DNA from: Nautilus pompilius
Lineage: Eukaryota > Mollusca > Cephalopoda > Nautilida > Nautilidae
DNA length: 64,000 nucleotides
Assembly (NCBI GenBank): GCA_018389105.1
Contig: JACATO010001128.1
Coordinates: 711,001-775,000, forward strand
Reading direction: 5' to 3'
A program made the position numbers and the translations under genes. The notes under the pieces were generated by a model. The model did no database searches, was not told the DNA's origin, and saw only the letters and a list, made by a program, of their open reading frames with translations. Shown in pieces: positions 1 to 12,164 of this stretch; positions within the stretch are counted from its first letter, which is position 1, and every line of letters begins with the position of its first letter.

Positions 1-109
1 ATGATTGTCGAGCAAACAGTCCTGAACAATTCTTTGGTTTCAACTTTAATCGACAAATTGTTTCTTAGAAATGAATTAGTGCTTAATTTTTTAAAACATT
101 AATCGTTTT

Positions 110-139
110 TTTGTTGTTGTTGTTGTTGTTGTTGTTGTT
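110..139. repeat. (GTT)n microsatellite
   Basis: About ten GTT/TGT trinucleotides in a row. The rest of 1-250 is AT-rich and shows no gene. Confidence 0.9.
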
Positions 140-246
140 GCAATCTTTAAAGCCATTACTTTAATTCGAAATTAACCTTTCACTGGTCTAAAAGTATCGA
201 AGTGTAAAAAGATGGCAACGCATCAGGTGGGGATGACACCATTTTG

Positions 247-497
247 AAGACGTGTAAGTGACGTAAACACACTATACCGATGACGTTTAAGTGACGTAAA
301 CACACTATGCCGGTGACGTTTAAGTGACGTAAACACACTATGCCGGTGACGTTTAAGTGACGTAAACATACTATGCCGGTGACGTGTAAGTGACGCAAAC
401 ACACTATGCCGGTGACGTTTAAGTGACGTAAACACACTATGCCGATGACGTTTAAGTGACGTAAACACACTATGCCGGTGACGTTTAAATGACGTTA
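247..497. repeat. 33-bp tandem repeat, about 7.5 copies
   Basis: The unit reads GTGACGTAAACACACTATGC followed by CGGTGACGTTTAA, 33 bp, seven full copies plus a diverged end. Each unit holds two TGACGT half-sites of the CREB/ATF type. Because 33 is a multiple of 3, both minus-strand open frames here are repeat artefacts (an 11-residue period). I see no promoter or splice signal linking it to a gene. Confidence 0.92.
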
Positions 498-3400
498 AGC
501 GCACATTACCTGTGTCGTAAAAAAAAAATAGGGTTCCTTTCAAGACTTCGGGGTATTTGCTTAGGGATTAGGAAGGCCCTTACTTCGGATTTTGCCCTTC
601 CACTGTTATGGCCAGCCTTCGTCTTCGACAGTCTTCTGAAGAAGAAAAAAAAAAAAATTTTAGTGTCATCCCGTTCAACTGGAATGCAAAAGCCCAGTGT
701 GGTGTCAAATGTGCACTTGCAAAACGTGATCTGATTGGCTGACATACCGGAAATAGCGCCAGCCAGAGTTTCTGCCATAAAATTAAAAATGGCGTCGATT
801 AGACGGGTGGTTTGAATTGAAGCGAACGCGAAGTTTGTTTGGTTTTGGAATTTAGAAGCAAAAAAAAAAAAAATTTTTTTTTTAAAAAATTAAGGTACCT
901 TGGTTTAAGTTTAAGAGATATTATCTATACTTCGGGTAAGTCCCGAAATCGTGTGGGGTTCACTACATGAGAGACTTAAGTGTATTGTGGCGGCTCACCC
1001 ACGTGATCTAATGATTGGCCAAGAAGAAATGGCCGGGGTAATGGACAGAGAAGCGAATACAGTTTAAGAAATAAATCAGTAGTGGGGTCAGGGGATGAGG
1101 GCCCAAATCGTCGTATGGTTATTATATGGCAAAGAGTATTCCCGCTTGCGGCGTGCAGGCGACACGAGTCCAGTTGTCTTACCTAGCAACGGTTGTCAAG
1201 GCCTACGTTGTTGGTGGAGCAATCTGGAGAGGCCAATTTATTTATACGGAATGGTATTTCCAAGCAACTCCTCCCTAAAAAAAAAAATAGTCATATGGTA
1301 CAGGAAATAGAGATGCCAGCGAATTAGACAGTTTGCCTGTTGCTGTCTGCTGTTTATTTGTGTTTAGTTTTCACGCAGTGAAGAGAAAGTAGCTGCCGAT
1401 TATGAGGCCCGGGTATCTGCTGATACAGCGGCCCCCCCAGGAAGAGGATCCAGCCCAACAAAGACACCGAGGACGATCTGGTAACACCAGGGCAAAGAGA
1501 CAGACATACCGGGTCTTAGCCGATGTTTGGAAACCAGATAAACAGTTGCAGCTTCCCAGATCGCTCAACTGTAAACGGCTTAAACGATACCCATGGCAGG
1601 CCTGGCTAGCATACCCTCCGGCTCGTTTTTATTTTCTGTTTACCCTGTATTATTGTGTTCGGTTGCGGAATAAGGGGGAAGGTGGACAGAAGTCGGATCG
1701 GCTTCTACACGAGCATATAGACACGTGGACCAGTCCATGAATCTAACAGAGACAGCCACGAAGCGGCCACACACGTGGCAGGAGAATCTAGGAAGTCTGG
1801 GGAAAACAAGAATGTCGCGGGGCAATACCGACCGGGTCAAGGAATTGGAGAAACGATGGCCGAGCCAGCATCGTTTTTGAAAATCAATCGTATTGTGTGA
1901 GAAGCATGGTTTGGCTCTCAGAGGAGCGCAGGGACAGCAGTCAACGTCTTGATGACAACCGAAACGCTGTGGATTTTCGGAAACTCTCAGACTTTAGAAT
2001 TGAGGCAGGCGATAAGATCTCGTTGGAGAGAACGAAGAATGCAACATATCGATCAAAAGCTAATCAGAACGAACTAATGTATCTCGTTGCTCGGACTTCA
2101 ACTGTGTTGGTCGCGACGTCAGAACTGCGGGAATGATGGGACAGGACGCTCAGCTATTCCCAAACATCTGGGGTAAGCTGAAGAACCGTTTTCCCCCATC
2201 GCCGAAAAACCGGTCATTCTGGCCCTTATAAATTCTTGAACAGAGCGACAGGTTCAGAAACGACACCGGTAACATGTTTTCACAACCCAACACCGGCCAT
2301 GACCGCTTCCTGCAACAGGGGGGGGGGACCGACTGGAAATTCTTCTCCCCTTTGTGTCTCCCTTTCACGCGCCATCTTTAAAGGAAATGCTTACACCAAA
2401 AGTTCATAATCGCTCGATTCCCCCCCCCAACCACCTTAAATAGTGGACGCAAGACGGGTGCCGAGGACGTTATTTACCCGGGGGAAGAAATTCCGGGCGA
2501 CACCGGGGTAACATGTCAAAATGGCGAAACAGAAGACCGCCTTTCACGTGTGCGGCAACGCACAGCGGCTCGGGATGCCTCAACAAAAGAGAGGAGTGGG
2601 GGGGGCCGCCGACAGCGGACTCGGGACGGGGAACCCTTCTACATTGTCCCGGCGATTTCTCCGCTAACCGGGGAGAACTCCGACCCCGCGGCGGGACGGC
2701 GCATTTCCACCCCTCGGAGATCCCGACCTTGATGGCGGACCGAACCCCCAGAGGCGACGAGTTCTGACGCATCGCGGCCCCCCCCCGGAATCTAAAACGA
2801 AAACGGTGGAGGGGGTTAGGGGGACGGGATCGAGGGGCCCCCTTTTTTTCCTACCCAGATAATATTAAACCTGATGTACAAAACAAACAGACGGATTTCC
2901 AGAATTAAGATGATCGCGGCTATGGCGGCCGAAGACTCGACACACCCCCCCACTCTCTCCTAGCGGACGTCCAAAAGGAAATCGTCGTGTTTATTGGGGG
3001 ACAAATACGGCCCCCGAGAATTTTCCCTGTGGAGGGTAAAAGCTTCGCCGGTAGAATCGGAACCCTTTTTTTGTTTATTTTGCTTGTCCGTCTGTTAGCG
3101 AAACAGATAATTTACCCGTCGGAAAGCGGAGAGAATAAATTCTGAAGTGCCGGGGCTTTCTGGCTTGGAGTCTTCTCCCTTTCCTCCTCCTCCTCCTCCT
3201 CCTCCTCCTCTATACAGCTGCTTTTCTCTATGTTGTCTGGCCTTTGGCAATCGATAAAATGACATTTTTTTTTTTTTCGCCATGGCCACGCTTATTAAAA
3301 ACCCCATAGATCGCGCAGAACGAGCCTTCTCTTTCTAATCGGTCAATAACTATAAATATAAGCTGGATTGATGGCATTAAAGCACCGTGTACAGGTTTAC

Positions 3401-3930
3401 CTCGCTTCGCCGACTTCCGATGTCCAGCAGGATGGCAGGTGGCGCCTACTCCAGCCCCCATTAAGCGTGTGATTCATAAAAACAAGGGCGCAGGGTTTGC
3501 CTGATTAATTCAGTCCCTAAACGGGCCCGGTTCTCTCCCACCCACACCCCCCATCCACCCATTTGCCATTCAGCCAACGAATTCCTAGATGCCCATGAAT
3601 TCTTCTCAGCTAATTTACGAAACATTTACGTGTTCGTGGTTTTGGTTTTAAACGTCTCCCCCCCCCCCCAACTCTGGTGGACGATTTTAGGATTCCAGAG
3701 ACCTGTCGCATTGTTGAAGATGCGTAAGCGGACCCAATTCTGACTTCTGAGAGTTTCCTTCCTTGTATCCGTTTTTGTCTTGCGAGAGGCCTAAAAATGT
3801 ACGAGTAATCTCTCATTCGCAGGTCGAAGTAACGGTTACATTTGTTATCTCTTTATCAAAAGTTGTTTTTTTTTTTAAATAAAAATAAAATATACTTTTT
3901 TGGATGTTTTTTTTTTATTATAATAAAGAG
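498..3930. other. No recognised gene; partly GC-rich
   Basis: Short open frames on both strands, none resembling a known family. From about 2,450 to 3,050 the sequence is CpG-rich with poly-C/poly-G runs (near 2,320, 2,425, 2,780, 2,945), as in a promoter-like island. There is a (TCC)n run near 3,185-3,210. No exon can be supported. Confidence 0.5.
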
Positions 3931-3934
3931 AGGA

Positions 3935-4175
3935 CGTTGTGGCACAGTGGGTAGCGAGTTCGTTCGTTCGTCAGTTCTTGTGACGTGGGGTCGGAGGTAT
4001 GTGCTACTATTGAGGGCCAAAAGTTCTCCTCTGGTCGCTATCATTTGCCTTGACCTTCACCCTGGAGAAGGATGGGCTCTGACATGTTGTAAAATGCCCT
4101 AGATACACCTCTCGAGGTGCCCCAACGACCTATGGGTTATGGGACAAGAGAAACGAAGAAGAATATAATATATTT
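3935..4175 (+). mobile_element. tRNA-derived SINE-like element
   Basis: Starts with an A-box-like TGGCACAGTGGGTAGCG, followed about 40 bp on by a diverged B-box (GGGGTCGGAGGT). A unique body and an AT-rich end follow. This is the usual SINE layout of tRNA-like RNA polymerase III promoter plus tRNA-unrelated body. Copy number elsewhere cannot be judged from one window. Confidence 0.5.
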
Positions 4176-4366
4176 ATAAAGAAAACATGCTCATCGTAAT
4201 TAGGTAAATTATTAAATATAATTGGTATGATTTCTAGGGCATCTAAAGTTTATATTACATCATTTATTGACTCAGGAGCTATAAAGTTTTTTGTGATTTT
4301 CTTTACTTGTACAAATCATATATTTTTTTATTTTTGAAAATTAAATAAATATACTTTTCAGATATA

Positions 4367-4445
4367 CAGGAACACCCGACTTACGTAAGGGTTACGTTCC
4401 AGAGACCTTTACGTAACTCGCGTATTACGTAACTCGGGGGGTCTG
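4367..4445. mobile_element. 79-bp palindromic pogo/mariner-like element
   Basis: Both ends read TA-CAG inward, then a CCCGA[C/G]TTACGTAA block, so the element is two terminal inverted repeats with almost nothing between. It is flanked by TA on each side, the target duplication of Tc1/mariner/pogo transposons. A related end lies at 23,174. Confidence 0.5.
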
Positions 4446-4449
4446 TACT

Positions 4450-5425
4450 TCATACAGATTCTGGCAGTAGTTTCTACTACTATATTTCTAGCTCTGAAGA
4501 GAACAGGTGTAGATTCTGGATGATCAGATAAAAATGATAGCAAATGAGTAATGGAACATGTTAGCAAAACACTTTCAAAATCTGCATAAATTACAAAGAG
4601 TACTTCTAATTTTCTGGCAAAGTTTAAAAATTCTAATTTATTATTATAGGTTGTCTTTTTTTTTTTGCGATAAATTGTCTGTTTATGTTTTATGGGTCCT
4701 CTCTCGTCCCCAAAATGTAATAGACACCTGGGGGAGGAAGTCTGATTTACGCCCTAAACACTTTTAAATCAGATCGTAACAACTTTGACTTTGAGTTTCT
4801 TAAAACATGTTTTACTGCAAAAGCGGGGGAAGTATTTCCTTCTATGCTTAATTCTTATTAGCAACTGCAAACAGATGCGCGACCATACACCAAAAAAAGG
4901 ATGCTTAATCCTTGCGTCGAATGATTAGCGCAGGAACATTATTTCTTTAAAAATCGGGTGATTCTATACGCTTGGATGTTTCCATAGGTCCACGCCTTGT
5001 TGTTGTGTCGTTCTTTCTACAGTAAAAACCAAGTCGTTAAAGTGAATTTACAAAGTCATCAGAAAGCGGACATAAACATTCAGCAGAACATTCATTCACT
5101 TCTTCCACGTTAGTTTCAGCGTATTTAAGTTTTACATATAATATAACCTGAACTACAGCGTCACGATGCTTCCTTAACTAGGAAAAGGATCTTCTCTACT
5201 TCTAGTCTTCGATTCTCTAAAAAGACTAAAGTTTATAGACTTACTTTCTGGTGTCGTAATTTCTAAATCAACAATATAACCATCAAAAGCAATGTTTATA
5301 ACTTTCACTTTATTCTAATTTCTTATCGTGCTACAATTTAATTTTTTTTTCTTTAAATCAAGATCAGCTTCTTTTTTTTTTTTAAAAAAATATCGAATCT
5401 CTTTTGTCATAACCATAGTTAGCCT
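4450..5425. other. No recognised gene
   Basis: AT-rich DNA with poly-T tracts. No open frame over 70 codons with family resemblance, and no repeat of note. Confidence 0.5.
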
Positions 5426-5433
5426 AAGAACCG

Positions 5434-5660
5434 ATTGTAATTGCTTAGGGACACGTGACAAATATGGTAATTGCCTCGATTGTAATTGCTTAGGGACACG
5501 TGACAAATATGCTAATTGCCTCGATTGTAATTGCTTAGGGACACGTGACAAATATGGTAATTGCCTCGATTGTAATTGCTTAGGGACACGTGGCAAATAT
5601 GGTAATTGCCTCGATTGTAATTGCTTAGGGACACGTGACAAATATGCTAATTGCCTCTGT
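5434..5660. repeat. 45-bp tandem repeat, 5 copies
   Basis: The unit begins GATTGTAATTGCTTAGGGAC, then ACGTGACAAATATGGTAATTGCCTC; 45 bp, five near-identical copies with G/C or A/G swaps. The CACGTG-like core ACACGTGAC recurs in each. The 149-codon plus-strand frame and the minus-strand frame are products of the repeat (15-residue period). They lack any other sign of coding. Confidence 0.92.
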
Positions 5661-5948
5661 TTACTTATGCAAGATTTGGCCTCGGCGCCTATTAATACTC
5701 ACGATCTTAAAAGACTTTTGAATAAGTTTTTTATTATTCGAGTTTTCATCAAGAAGAGTTTGAAAACTGAAGTTTAAGATTTGTGGCTGATATTCTTCAA
5801 ATAATTTGTCACGGGTCTCTTTGTTATGTTATTTCCTTGTTTTACTCCACGTCCTCGAAGTTGGTCGGGATGTTCTAGAAAAGGAAAAGGAATTGAAAAA
5901 TAATACGGTTAGATTGTTTTTCTTCTGATGAGATGATGGTCCAATTCC

Positions 5949-5949
5949 G

Positions 5950-6004
<55 letters not shown>
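5949..6004. repeat. (ATT)n microsatellite
   Basis: About 18 uninterrupted ATT units. Confidence 0.97.
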
Positions 6005-6006
<2 letters not shown>

Positions 6007-6230
6007 TGTTTTTTTCCTGATAGGAGAAACCCACTCAACATCGACAAAGTTCCACCGCGATGGGTTTCGGCGGAAGATGGCCCTGTGAAGTTTCATGTGA
6101 AGCCATAAGTCGGCAAACTCCTTGCCTTGTCTGCTCTACGAACCGTACTGATAGACGGGGTATATTCCGGCACTAAGACTTGCATTTGGCCGCTGTATTT
6201 CTTAAAAAAAAACAACAAAAAAAAAACAAA

Positions 6231-6287
6231 CAGTTTTTACTACCCCGCTTATAACGACCTGCCGTTATAAGAGGGGTATTACGACTG
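6231..6287. mobile_element. 57-bp TIR-only hairpin element
   Basis: A compact inverted repeat: CAGT, TACCCC and TTATAACG on the left are mirrored by CGTTATAA, GGGGTA and ACTG on the right, around a 6-base loop. CAGT ends and the TTATAACG block resemble pogo/Tigger-type transposon termini. It looks like a deletion product that kept only its two ends. Confidence 0.45.
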
Positions 6288-6289
6288 CA

Positions 6290-8930
6290 AGTTGTAATTC
6301 GAAAGAAACCAGGTATAGCTTGACGCAGACGGATTCTCTAAACGTTGCAATAAAGTTTGTTTTTTTTTAAAAAAAAACGAAAACAGATTTTAAGTTTTTT
6401 TTTGTTACCCGTCGAAGGAATAAATCGGTTTGTTTTTTTTTTATTTATGTATATGAAACACGACTGTCGTGTGTGAAGTCAGCCTGACAATTTAGGTCGA
6501 CCTCTTTATACGCTATTGTACAATACGCCTGGGGTGGGGGTGGGGGGTTATAAATAACCAGTAGTAAACATTTGGGTTTGAGATTTAAAACGTGAGATAT
6601 TTTGAATTTTAATCAGGTTTCACTTGTCCACCCGGTTGATTTGTATATTATTCTGTCTGAAATCCAAGCTAAGTTGTTAAGGTCATTTTTAAAATTCGAG
6701 CAGAGTAGGGAACATTCACTTCCCTCGCGTGTATTTGAATACTTTCCTTTATTAAAATAAACAATCACTGACACTAGTTTGGAGTCTGGCCATCGCACGC
6801 CGGTTTTGGGGTCAGCCCCTATTATGAATCAGTACCACGGGTGCCGGTTAATGCTTAGCTGCTCGGTACTCGGTAGATATTCATCGCTGTGGGAGCGCTT
6901 CCGGGTCTTTGTTCTCCGTCATGGCGACTTCAGACCTGCTCCGCGGCGAGGGAGACGGGACAAAGGCGGCGTGACTAACGTGATCCCGAACCGGCATCTG
7001 CTCGGGGGCTACCTGGCAACCTTCTAATAAGCGGTGAGCATCGGTTATTAATAAACCAGCTTAAACAAACCGCGGGAGGAAGGTGAGATGGGTGTGGCGC
7101 AGTAGTCTACACAGCACTGATAATGATGATAGAGACGTGCACGAGATCTGTACAGATGAAGAGTAATTGACAACACACACACACACAGTGCATTACTATT
7201 TGGTCTGTGAGCCCGTTGCTTTATATAGAGCGTAACCCCTTGTTCTCCCACACAGGTCATCGATGCGTGACTGCGGAACGTTGTTAGCGCTTTCCACAAT
7301 TCATCCGAGATGTTTGGTTGCCGTTTCAATTTCTCAGTATCCATATACCCCGCCACCCCCAAGCACCACTGTAGCTGTTCTACCCTGACCTATTGCTTGC
7401 TCTTCTCTGGTCCGCCTTTGAACAAACTGCCGTTGATTTTTGCCAACCGGTCCAGACCTGGACCCGCCTCCCTCCTGGTTTGGTCACTCGCTGCTGCCCG
7501 TTTATTTTCCTATCCTCAGCATACGTTGCCGGACAGCTGCGCCCTGAGACCACTATTCCGAAACCGCTAACTTTTGCACCAGCAGCTAGTTACCTCCCCT
7601 TTGCAAGATCTCTACTGGTCCATCACGGAAAGAACGTGCCCCCGAGGTACTCAACATCGCTTTAGTGATTTTCCTTCCCCGACTGCGCCTGTTATCATCA
7701 GTACCCGTTTTGCACACCCGTCATGCGTACGGCTCCTTCTAACATTGGAAGTCGGCACCATCTAAGACTGATTTCTATACGCCTGTCATAAGGTACAGAA
7801 GTTTTGTAACGACCTGATATTTCCTTTCCCAGAAGCCATAACATTCACCACAGATACCGCCGCCTCCATCTTAACCGTACTTTAGCTCGCGGATGTTCAC
7901 GGAAGTGTCGTGGTACGGACTGCAATTTGTCGTGGCGGAAGGACAAAACCGGTGCTTGTCGAAGGACGCTTCAGTCTGTCGACAAGGTGTGCCTCACGAC
8001 ATCTGACACCCTTGTTCTCCAGGCGAATGGCGCCAGGAATCAAGGCATCCAGCTCGCCTCCCTGCATCTGCCTCGAAGTCCCGATATGGATCCGATCCAT
8101 CAGCCAGTCCACAAACCACGCCAATATAGCGGAATTAAAGGATATAGGGGAAACAAGATAGAACCAGACCCCGATGCAAAATATCGTTGATTCATCGCGA
8201 AAACCGGATTTAAAAATACGTTAATTGCCACTTTTCACCTGAACAATTTCCCCGCGCACCTTTGGCATCCTGCTGGATACTCCCCAAAATATTGCCTCGT
8301 AAGTAACCTCTCTCCCCCTCTTTCATCTCCCTCGGTGACTGACATTAGTTATACCACCCTTCCTCTGATTCCTCGATCTGGTTGATCCCGATCAAGTTCA
8401 GTGTGGTTCAGATCTAGAGATCGATAAGGCCAAACCATGGTCTTAAGAAGTCCTTTTTGATTCCCTTCTGGGGGCAAAGTACTGTGTACTGAGCTTTGCA
8501 ATATGCTCCAGATTATTACCTTACTACAGTATAAACCCATCAGCTGTCGAACGACGGCCTAGCAGAAGCGCATGGTGTTGCAGTACACCGAAATCTCTCT
8601 CAGCTGACTTCATTTGATAAAACGGTTGTTCGCAGGCCACCTCACGTGGCCTCCTCCACGGTTTCCGTGAGGCAAACAGCTTTAAGACCGGAAATAACCG
8701 ACAGCCGGTCTCTTACGGAATTCTGTTTTTCGTAAGCACCCATTAGTAATGGCGTTTATTTAAACGCATACAAAGGCGTAGAATGAGTCTGTAATTATTC
8801 AAGTTATCAGGGGAACGAGATTAATATCGTAGTTTTGGAAAGAGCTAAATTTAGTATTCATAGAAATAGATCGCTAGGCGCATAATTAGGCAAACTGCTT
8901 AAAATGATAATGTCATGATTATGGTTTATA
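6290..8930. other. No recognised gene
   Basis: Mixed-composition DNA, moderately GC-rich at 6,780-8,200, with short open frames on both strands and no family match. I see no splice-flanked exon that can be defended. Confidence 0.45.
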
Positions 8931-8937
8931 TTTTCCG

Positions 8938-8964
8938 ATATATATATATATATATATATATATA
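8938..8964. repeat. (TA)n microsatellite
   Basis: About 13 TA units, followed by a pyrimidine run. Confidence 0.95.
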
Positions 8965-9390
8965 GTATTTTCTCTCTCCCCCCCCCCCCTTTTTTACACG
9001 CTGAGGAGCAAATGACAGTGTTTTCGTAATGGGACCCTATTCCGATCGCCAGCACACACGTACCGATCGAGAAGGTAGGTAACCGTCGAGAGATTGAGAA
9101 AACTCATTGACGCGTCCGACGACCGTTCATCCATTCCTGCCTTCATCATCGGTCTGAAGCTATTCCAGTCGTTGCTCAAGAAAGTCGGTATCGCTCGAAA
9201 TCGATAGGATTCCCACTCCGCGATGCCAAGAGAGAAAAAAAGAAAAAAACCGTTCGGGGAACTGGCCGTGAGGGGAACGTATCCTAGCCAACGTTTCGAC
9301 ACCAGGAAGGCCGCGCCCTGGTTCTAGAGTACGTGAAGGTCTCGCGTCATCCGGCACCGAGTCTGTCTAATCGAACTCTACGGGAAAAAG

Positions 9391-9423
9391 AGAGAGAGAG
9401 AGTGATGGAGAGAGAGAGAGATG

Positions 9424-9492
<69 letters not shown>

Positions 9493-9815
9493 GAGAGATA
9501 GATGATGATGAATGGAGGGAGAGAGAGAGCTAGAGAGACCTAGAGAGAGCTCTAGGAGAGAGAGGAGAGAGAGAGAGAGCAGAGAGGAGGCTCTCTGCGA
9601 GACTAGAGAGATTCTGGAGAGATTCTGCTTCTCGGTGGCGCACATCGTCTCTGAGGAGAGAGAGATCTCTTTCTCGCTCTCTTCTTCTTATGCATATGAA
9701 AGCGGAATCTAGCAGACAAAAAAGAGCTAATCTCGCTCTCCGGAGATCTCTCTGAGAGCTCGCTCGAGCGTCGAGCGAGAGAGAGCGAGCGAGAAGCGAG
9801 AGAGCTCTCTCTAGA
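9391..9815. repeat. (GA)n tract passing into GA/CT palindrome-rich DNA
   Basis: An (AG)n run to about 9,486, then degenerate GA sequence whose purine strand flips back and forth. Many six-base palindromes occur (GAGCTC, CTCGAG, TCTAGA, AGATCT). Leu/Ser- or Arg/Glu-rich open frames here are composition artefacts. Confidence 0.85.
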
Positions 9816-9819
9816 GAAG

Positions 9820-10710
9820 AGGAATTTCTTTTTTGCTTTTTATTGTCTTCGTAAAAAAGCCGGTATGCCGAGAAAACCCACCCACCCCCCAGATCGGGGG
9901 GCAACATGGCCGCCTGATCCTCTTGCATCCTTCTATCGGACAGTAAAAAAAAAAAAAAACAACAAAAAAACGGCCAACGGGACTAGCGGGCACGCTATGC
10001 CATTCCCACATTTTCTACTGGTAAATAAAGTAAATTGCTTATTTAAAAAGAAAAAAAAACAAAAAAAACGAGAAGGGAATCTGTTTAAAAAGCTAGTCTT
10101 GGACCCCTGATACAAGAGTCAGCAGAAAAACGGCTTCAGCTGCGACTTCATCGTTAGAATCGCCATCTTATGTGAGTTGGAAAAAGTAATTAAATCGCAA
10201 TGTTACCAATAATTAACGAGCACCGATTAAAGGGCGGCATTTTCTTTAGATAATGGATCCTTTCGGCAAAAATCTTGTCGGCTCTTAATTAATTAATAAC
10301 GAGCACATTATTTTGGGGGGGGCTGTTTACAGTCACTAGGGGTCATATTTAGAAATAAGATCATAGCCCCACCCACCCCGCGCAGTTAGATATTAATAAT
10401 AAAAAAACAACGAAAACTTTATTTTAAGTAAAAGAATTGTTAATTAGTGGAACGGCGTAGTGACAGGTAAAGATGATGGTGATGAAGGCATTGGCCAGCT
10501 TAAGAGATTCTCACGCACGCCACGACGGCTTCGAGCCTTTACCATTAGGCGGACGTACGTAAATAAGAGAGGGATTCTAAACTTCAAAGAAAAAAAAAAC
10601 AACTTGTCTTCTTCTTCTAAGATCGTTTCTCGTTGTAATCTCACGATCTCTCCGTGGTTTCGATCCGTGACTACGGCAACCGAGAAGCCAAGCAACTGAC
10701 AGCGTAAATA
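9820..10710. other. No recognised gene
   Basis: Several A-rich runs (near 9,945, 10,050 and 10,590) and short open frames without family resemblance. Confidence 0.45.
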
Positions 10711-10711
10711 G

Positions 10712-10723
10712 CCAATGACGTCA
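10712..10723. promoter_or_regulatory. Overlapping CCAAT box and CRE palindrome
   Basis: CCAAT (10,712-10,716) runs directly into TGACGTCA (10,716-10,723), next to a GC-rich stretch (10,735-10,860). This is a plausible promoter element. No transcript start or gene can be assigned, and it may belong to the flank of the hAT relic. Confidence 0.3.
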
Positions 10724-10928
10724 CAACAGTCACGAGTCCAAAGGGCCCCGCCGCCCAGCCCTTACGCTGCACCCGGAAGTCCGAAGAAATCGATACGTGT
10801 GTTAAAGACAGGCGCTCGCGCTACTCAAGTCTAACCCGTGAAGGGACAGGAAATGGCCTACATTGTCGAGATAAACCGCTTATCTGGTCTCGTTCGTGGA
10901 GAACTGAAAGAAAAGCAGAGGGCGTATA

Positions 10929-12164
10929 TTATATGTATACTAGTATATCACAGCTGCAAAGGTCAAATACCTCTTGGAGAGAAGTGAAGTTGCCCGAACT
11001 AAGGAAAGTAGGGATCAAACGATGCATCCTTAAACAGTGTCGTTCAAAAGGATCAAATCGCACCTCCATTTGGTGAATCATGTTCTCCAAGTATGGAAGG
11101 TAGATGGTTCTTTTGTAGAATTCCTCTGGACTAGATGCTTCGTGATTTTCTCGATGAACTTGGGGCCCAGTGAGTTTTGGGAGTTTGATATCGACATCCA
11201 GTTGATCCTCTGTGGTCATAACTGAATCAAAGAAAATAGAAAGGAATTCTGCTTCTGCATTTTCTCTTTTGTTTCTCAAAACATTCAAAACCTCGTCCAC
11301 CATTGACTTGCACTTTAAAAGGTCAATATCTGGAGTTTTCAGAGCCTTAGACAGTGGCAAAAACAAGGCTGCCATTTCGTTCATGACATGATGATAAATT
11401 CTGTTACATATTGCTCGTAGCAATGACGTAGAATTTCCACCGCAATCACCACCCTGCTGAGAAATATCCTCCAAAGTTCGAACAACAGGCTCAAGCAATC
11501 CTGTGAAACGTACGATTGATGCATGACCTTCGACCCAACGGGTTGGGCAAACCTTTTTGATTCCTTTCCTGGAAGGGAGACGCGCTTGCAATACTGTTGT
11601 TCGTTTTGCTGAGATATGAAAGAAAGTGGCTATTTCGTTCACTTGGCCATGACAGTTGCGAATTGAGGCGATTGGACATGCTGCTTGTGTAGCAAGGTTC
11701 AAAACATGACTGTTGCAATGCACATAAGGTGCAGCAGGAGTTACCTTCTTCACCTCTGCCTGTACACCTTTCCATTGGCCACTCATGGTGCTTGCACCAT
11801 CATACCCCTGACCACGGATAAGACCGATATCCAGACCAATTTGTCTCAACATATTCAAAGCTGTGGTGGTACTAACATCATAAAATCCTAGAAATCTTTC
11901 ATAGACTTTGTTCTCTTTGATATATTTCACAGAGATAGAACAAGGCTCCCTTGTTGCCTTATCTGTTGTGTCATCCAAAAGCAGACTGAAGAATTTTGCA
12001 GCTCTTAGTTCTTCGTCAAGTGTTTGCACAATGACAGTACCACACACATTGATGATTTCGTTCTGCGTCTGCCAACTGAGATAGGTTGCATTCGCGTTTG
12101 CAGTGTCAAGGTGTCGATAGCCAGTGGCATTTAAAGGATCTGTTACGCCCACACTGCACAACAC
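10929..12164 (-). pseudogene. Truncated hAT transposase (DUF4371 / RNase H-like core)
   Basis: A 411-residue open frame. FFSLLLDDTTDKA matches the first catalytic aspartate region of hAT/DUF4371 proteins; IRGQGYDGASTMSG, YVHCNSHVLNLA and CPTRWVEGHAS are further family motifs in the right order. After TTTALNMLRQIGLDIGL the usual segment between the first and second blocks is short, suggesting a small internal deletion. The frame ends at a TA-rich sequence before the C-terminal hATC dimerisation region, so this product should not be an active transposase. The frame is long for a dead copy, so the insertion is fairly recent or the fragment is kept; I favour the first. Confidence 0.72.

Noticed and set aside
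2470-2772. Overlapping 100- and 84-codon frames in GC-rich DNA
   Set aside because: Open on both strands because of GC content; no recognisable protein, no supporting splice sites.
247-5660. CRISPR array reading of the 33-bp and 45-bp tandem repeats
   Set aside because: Repeats are directly joined without unique spacers, and the DNA is eukaryotic.
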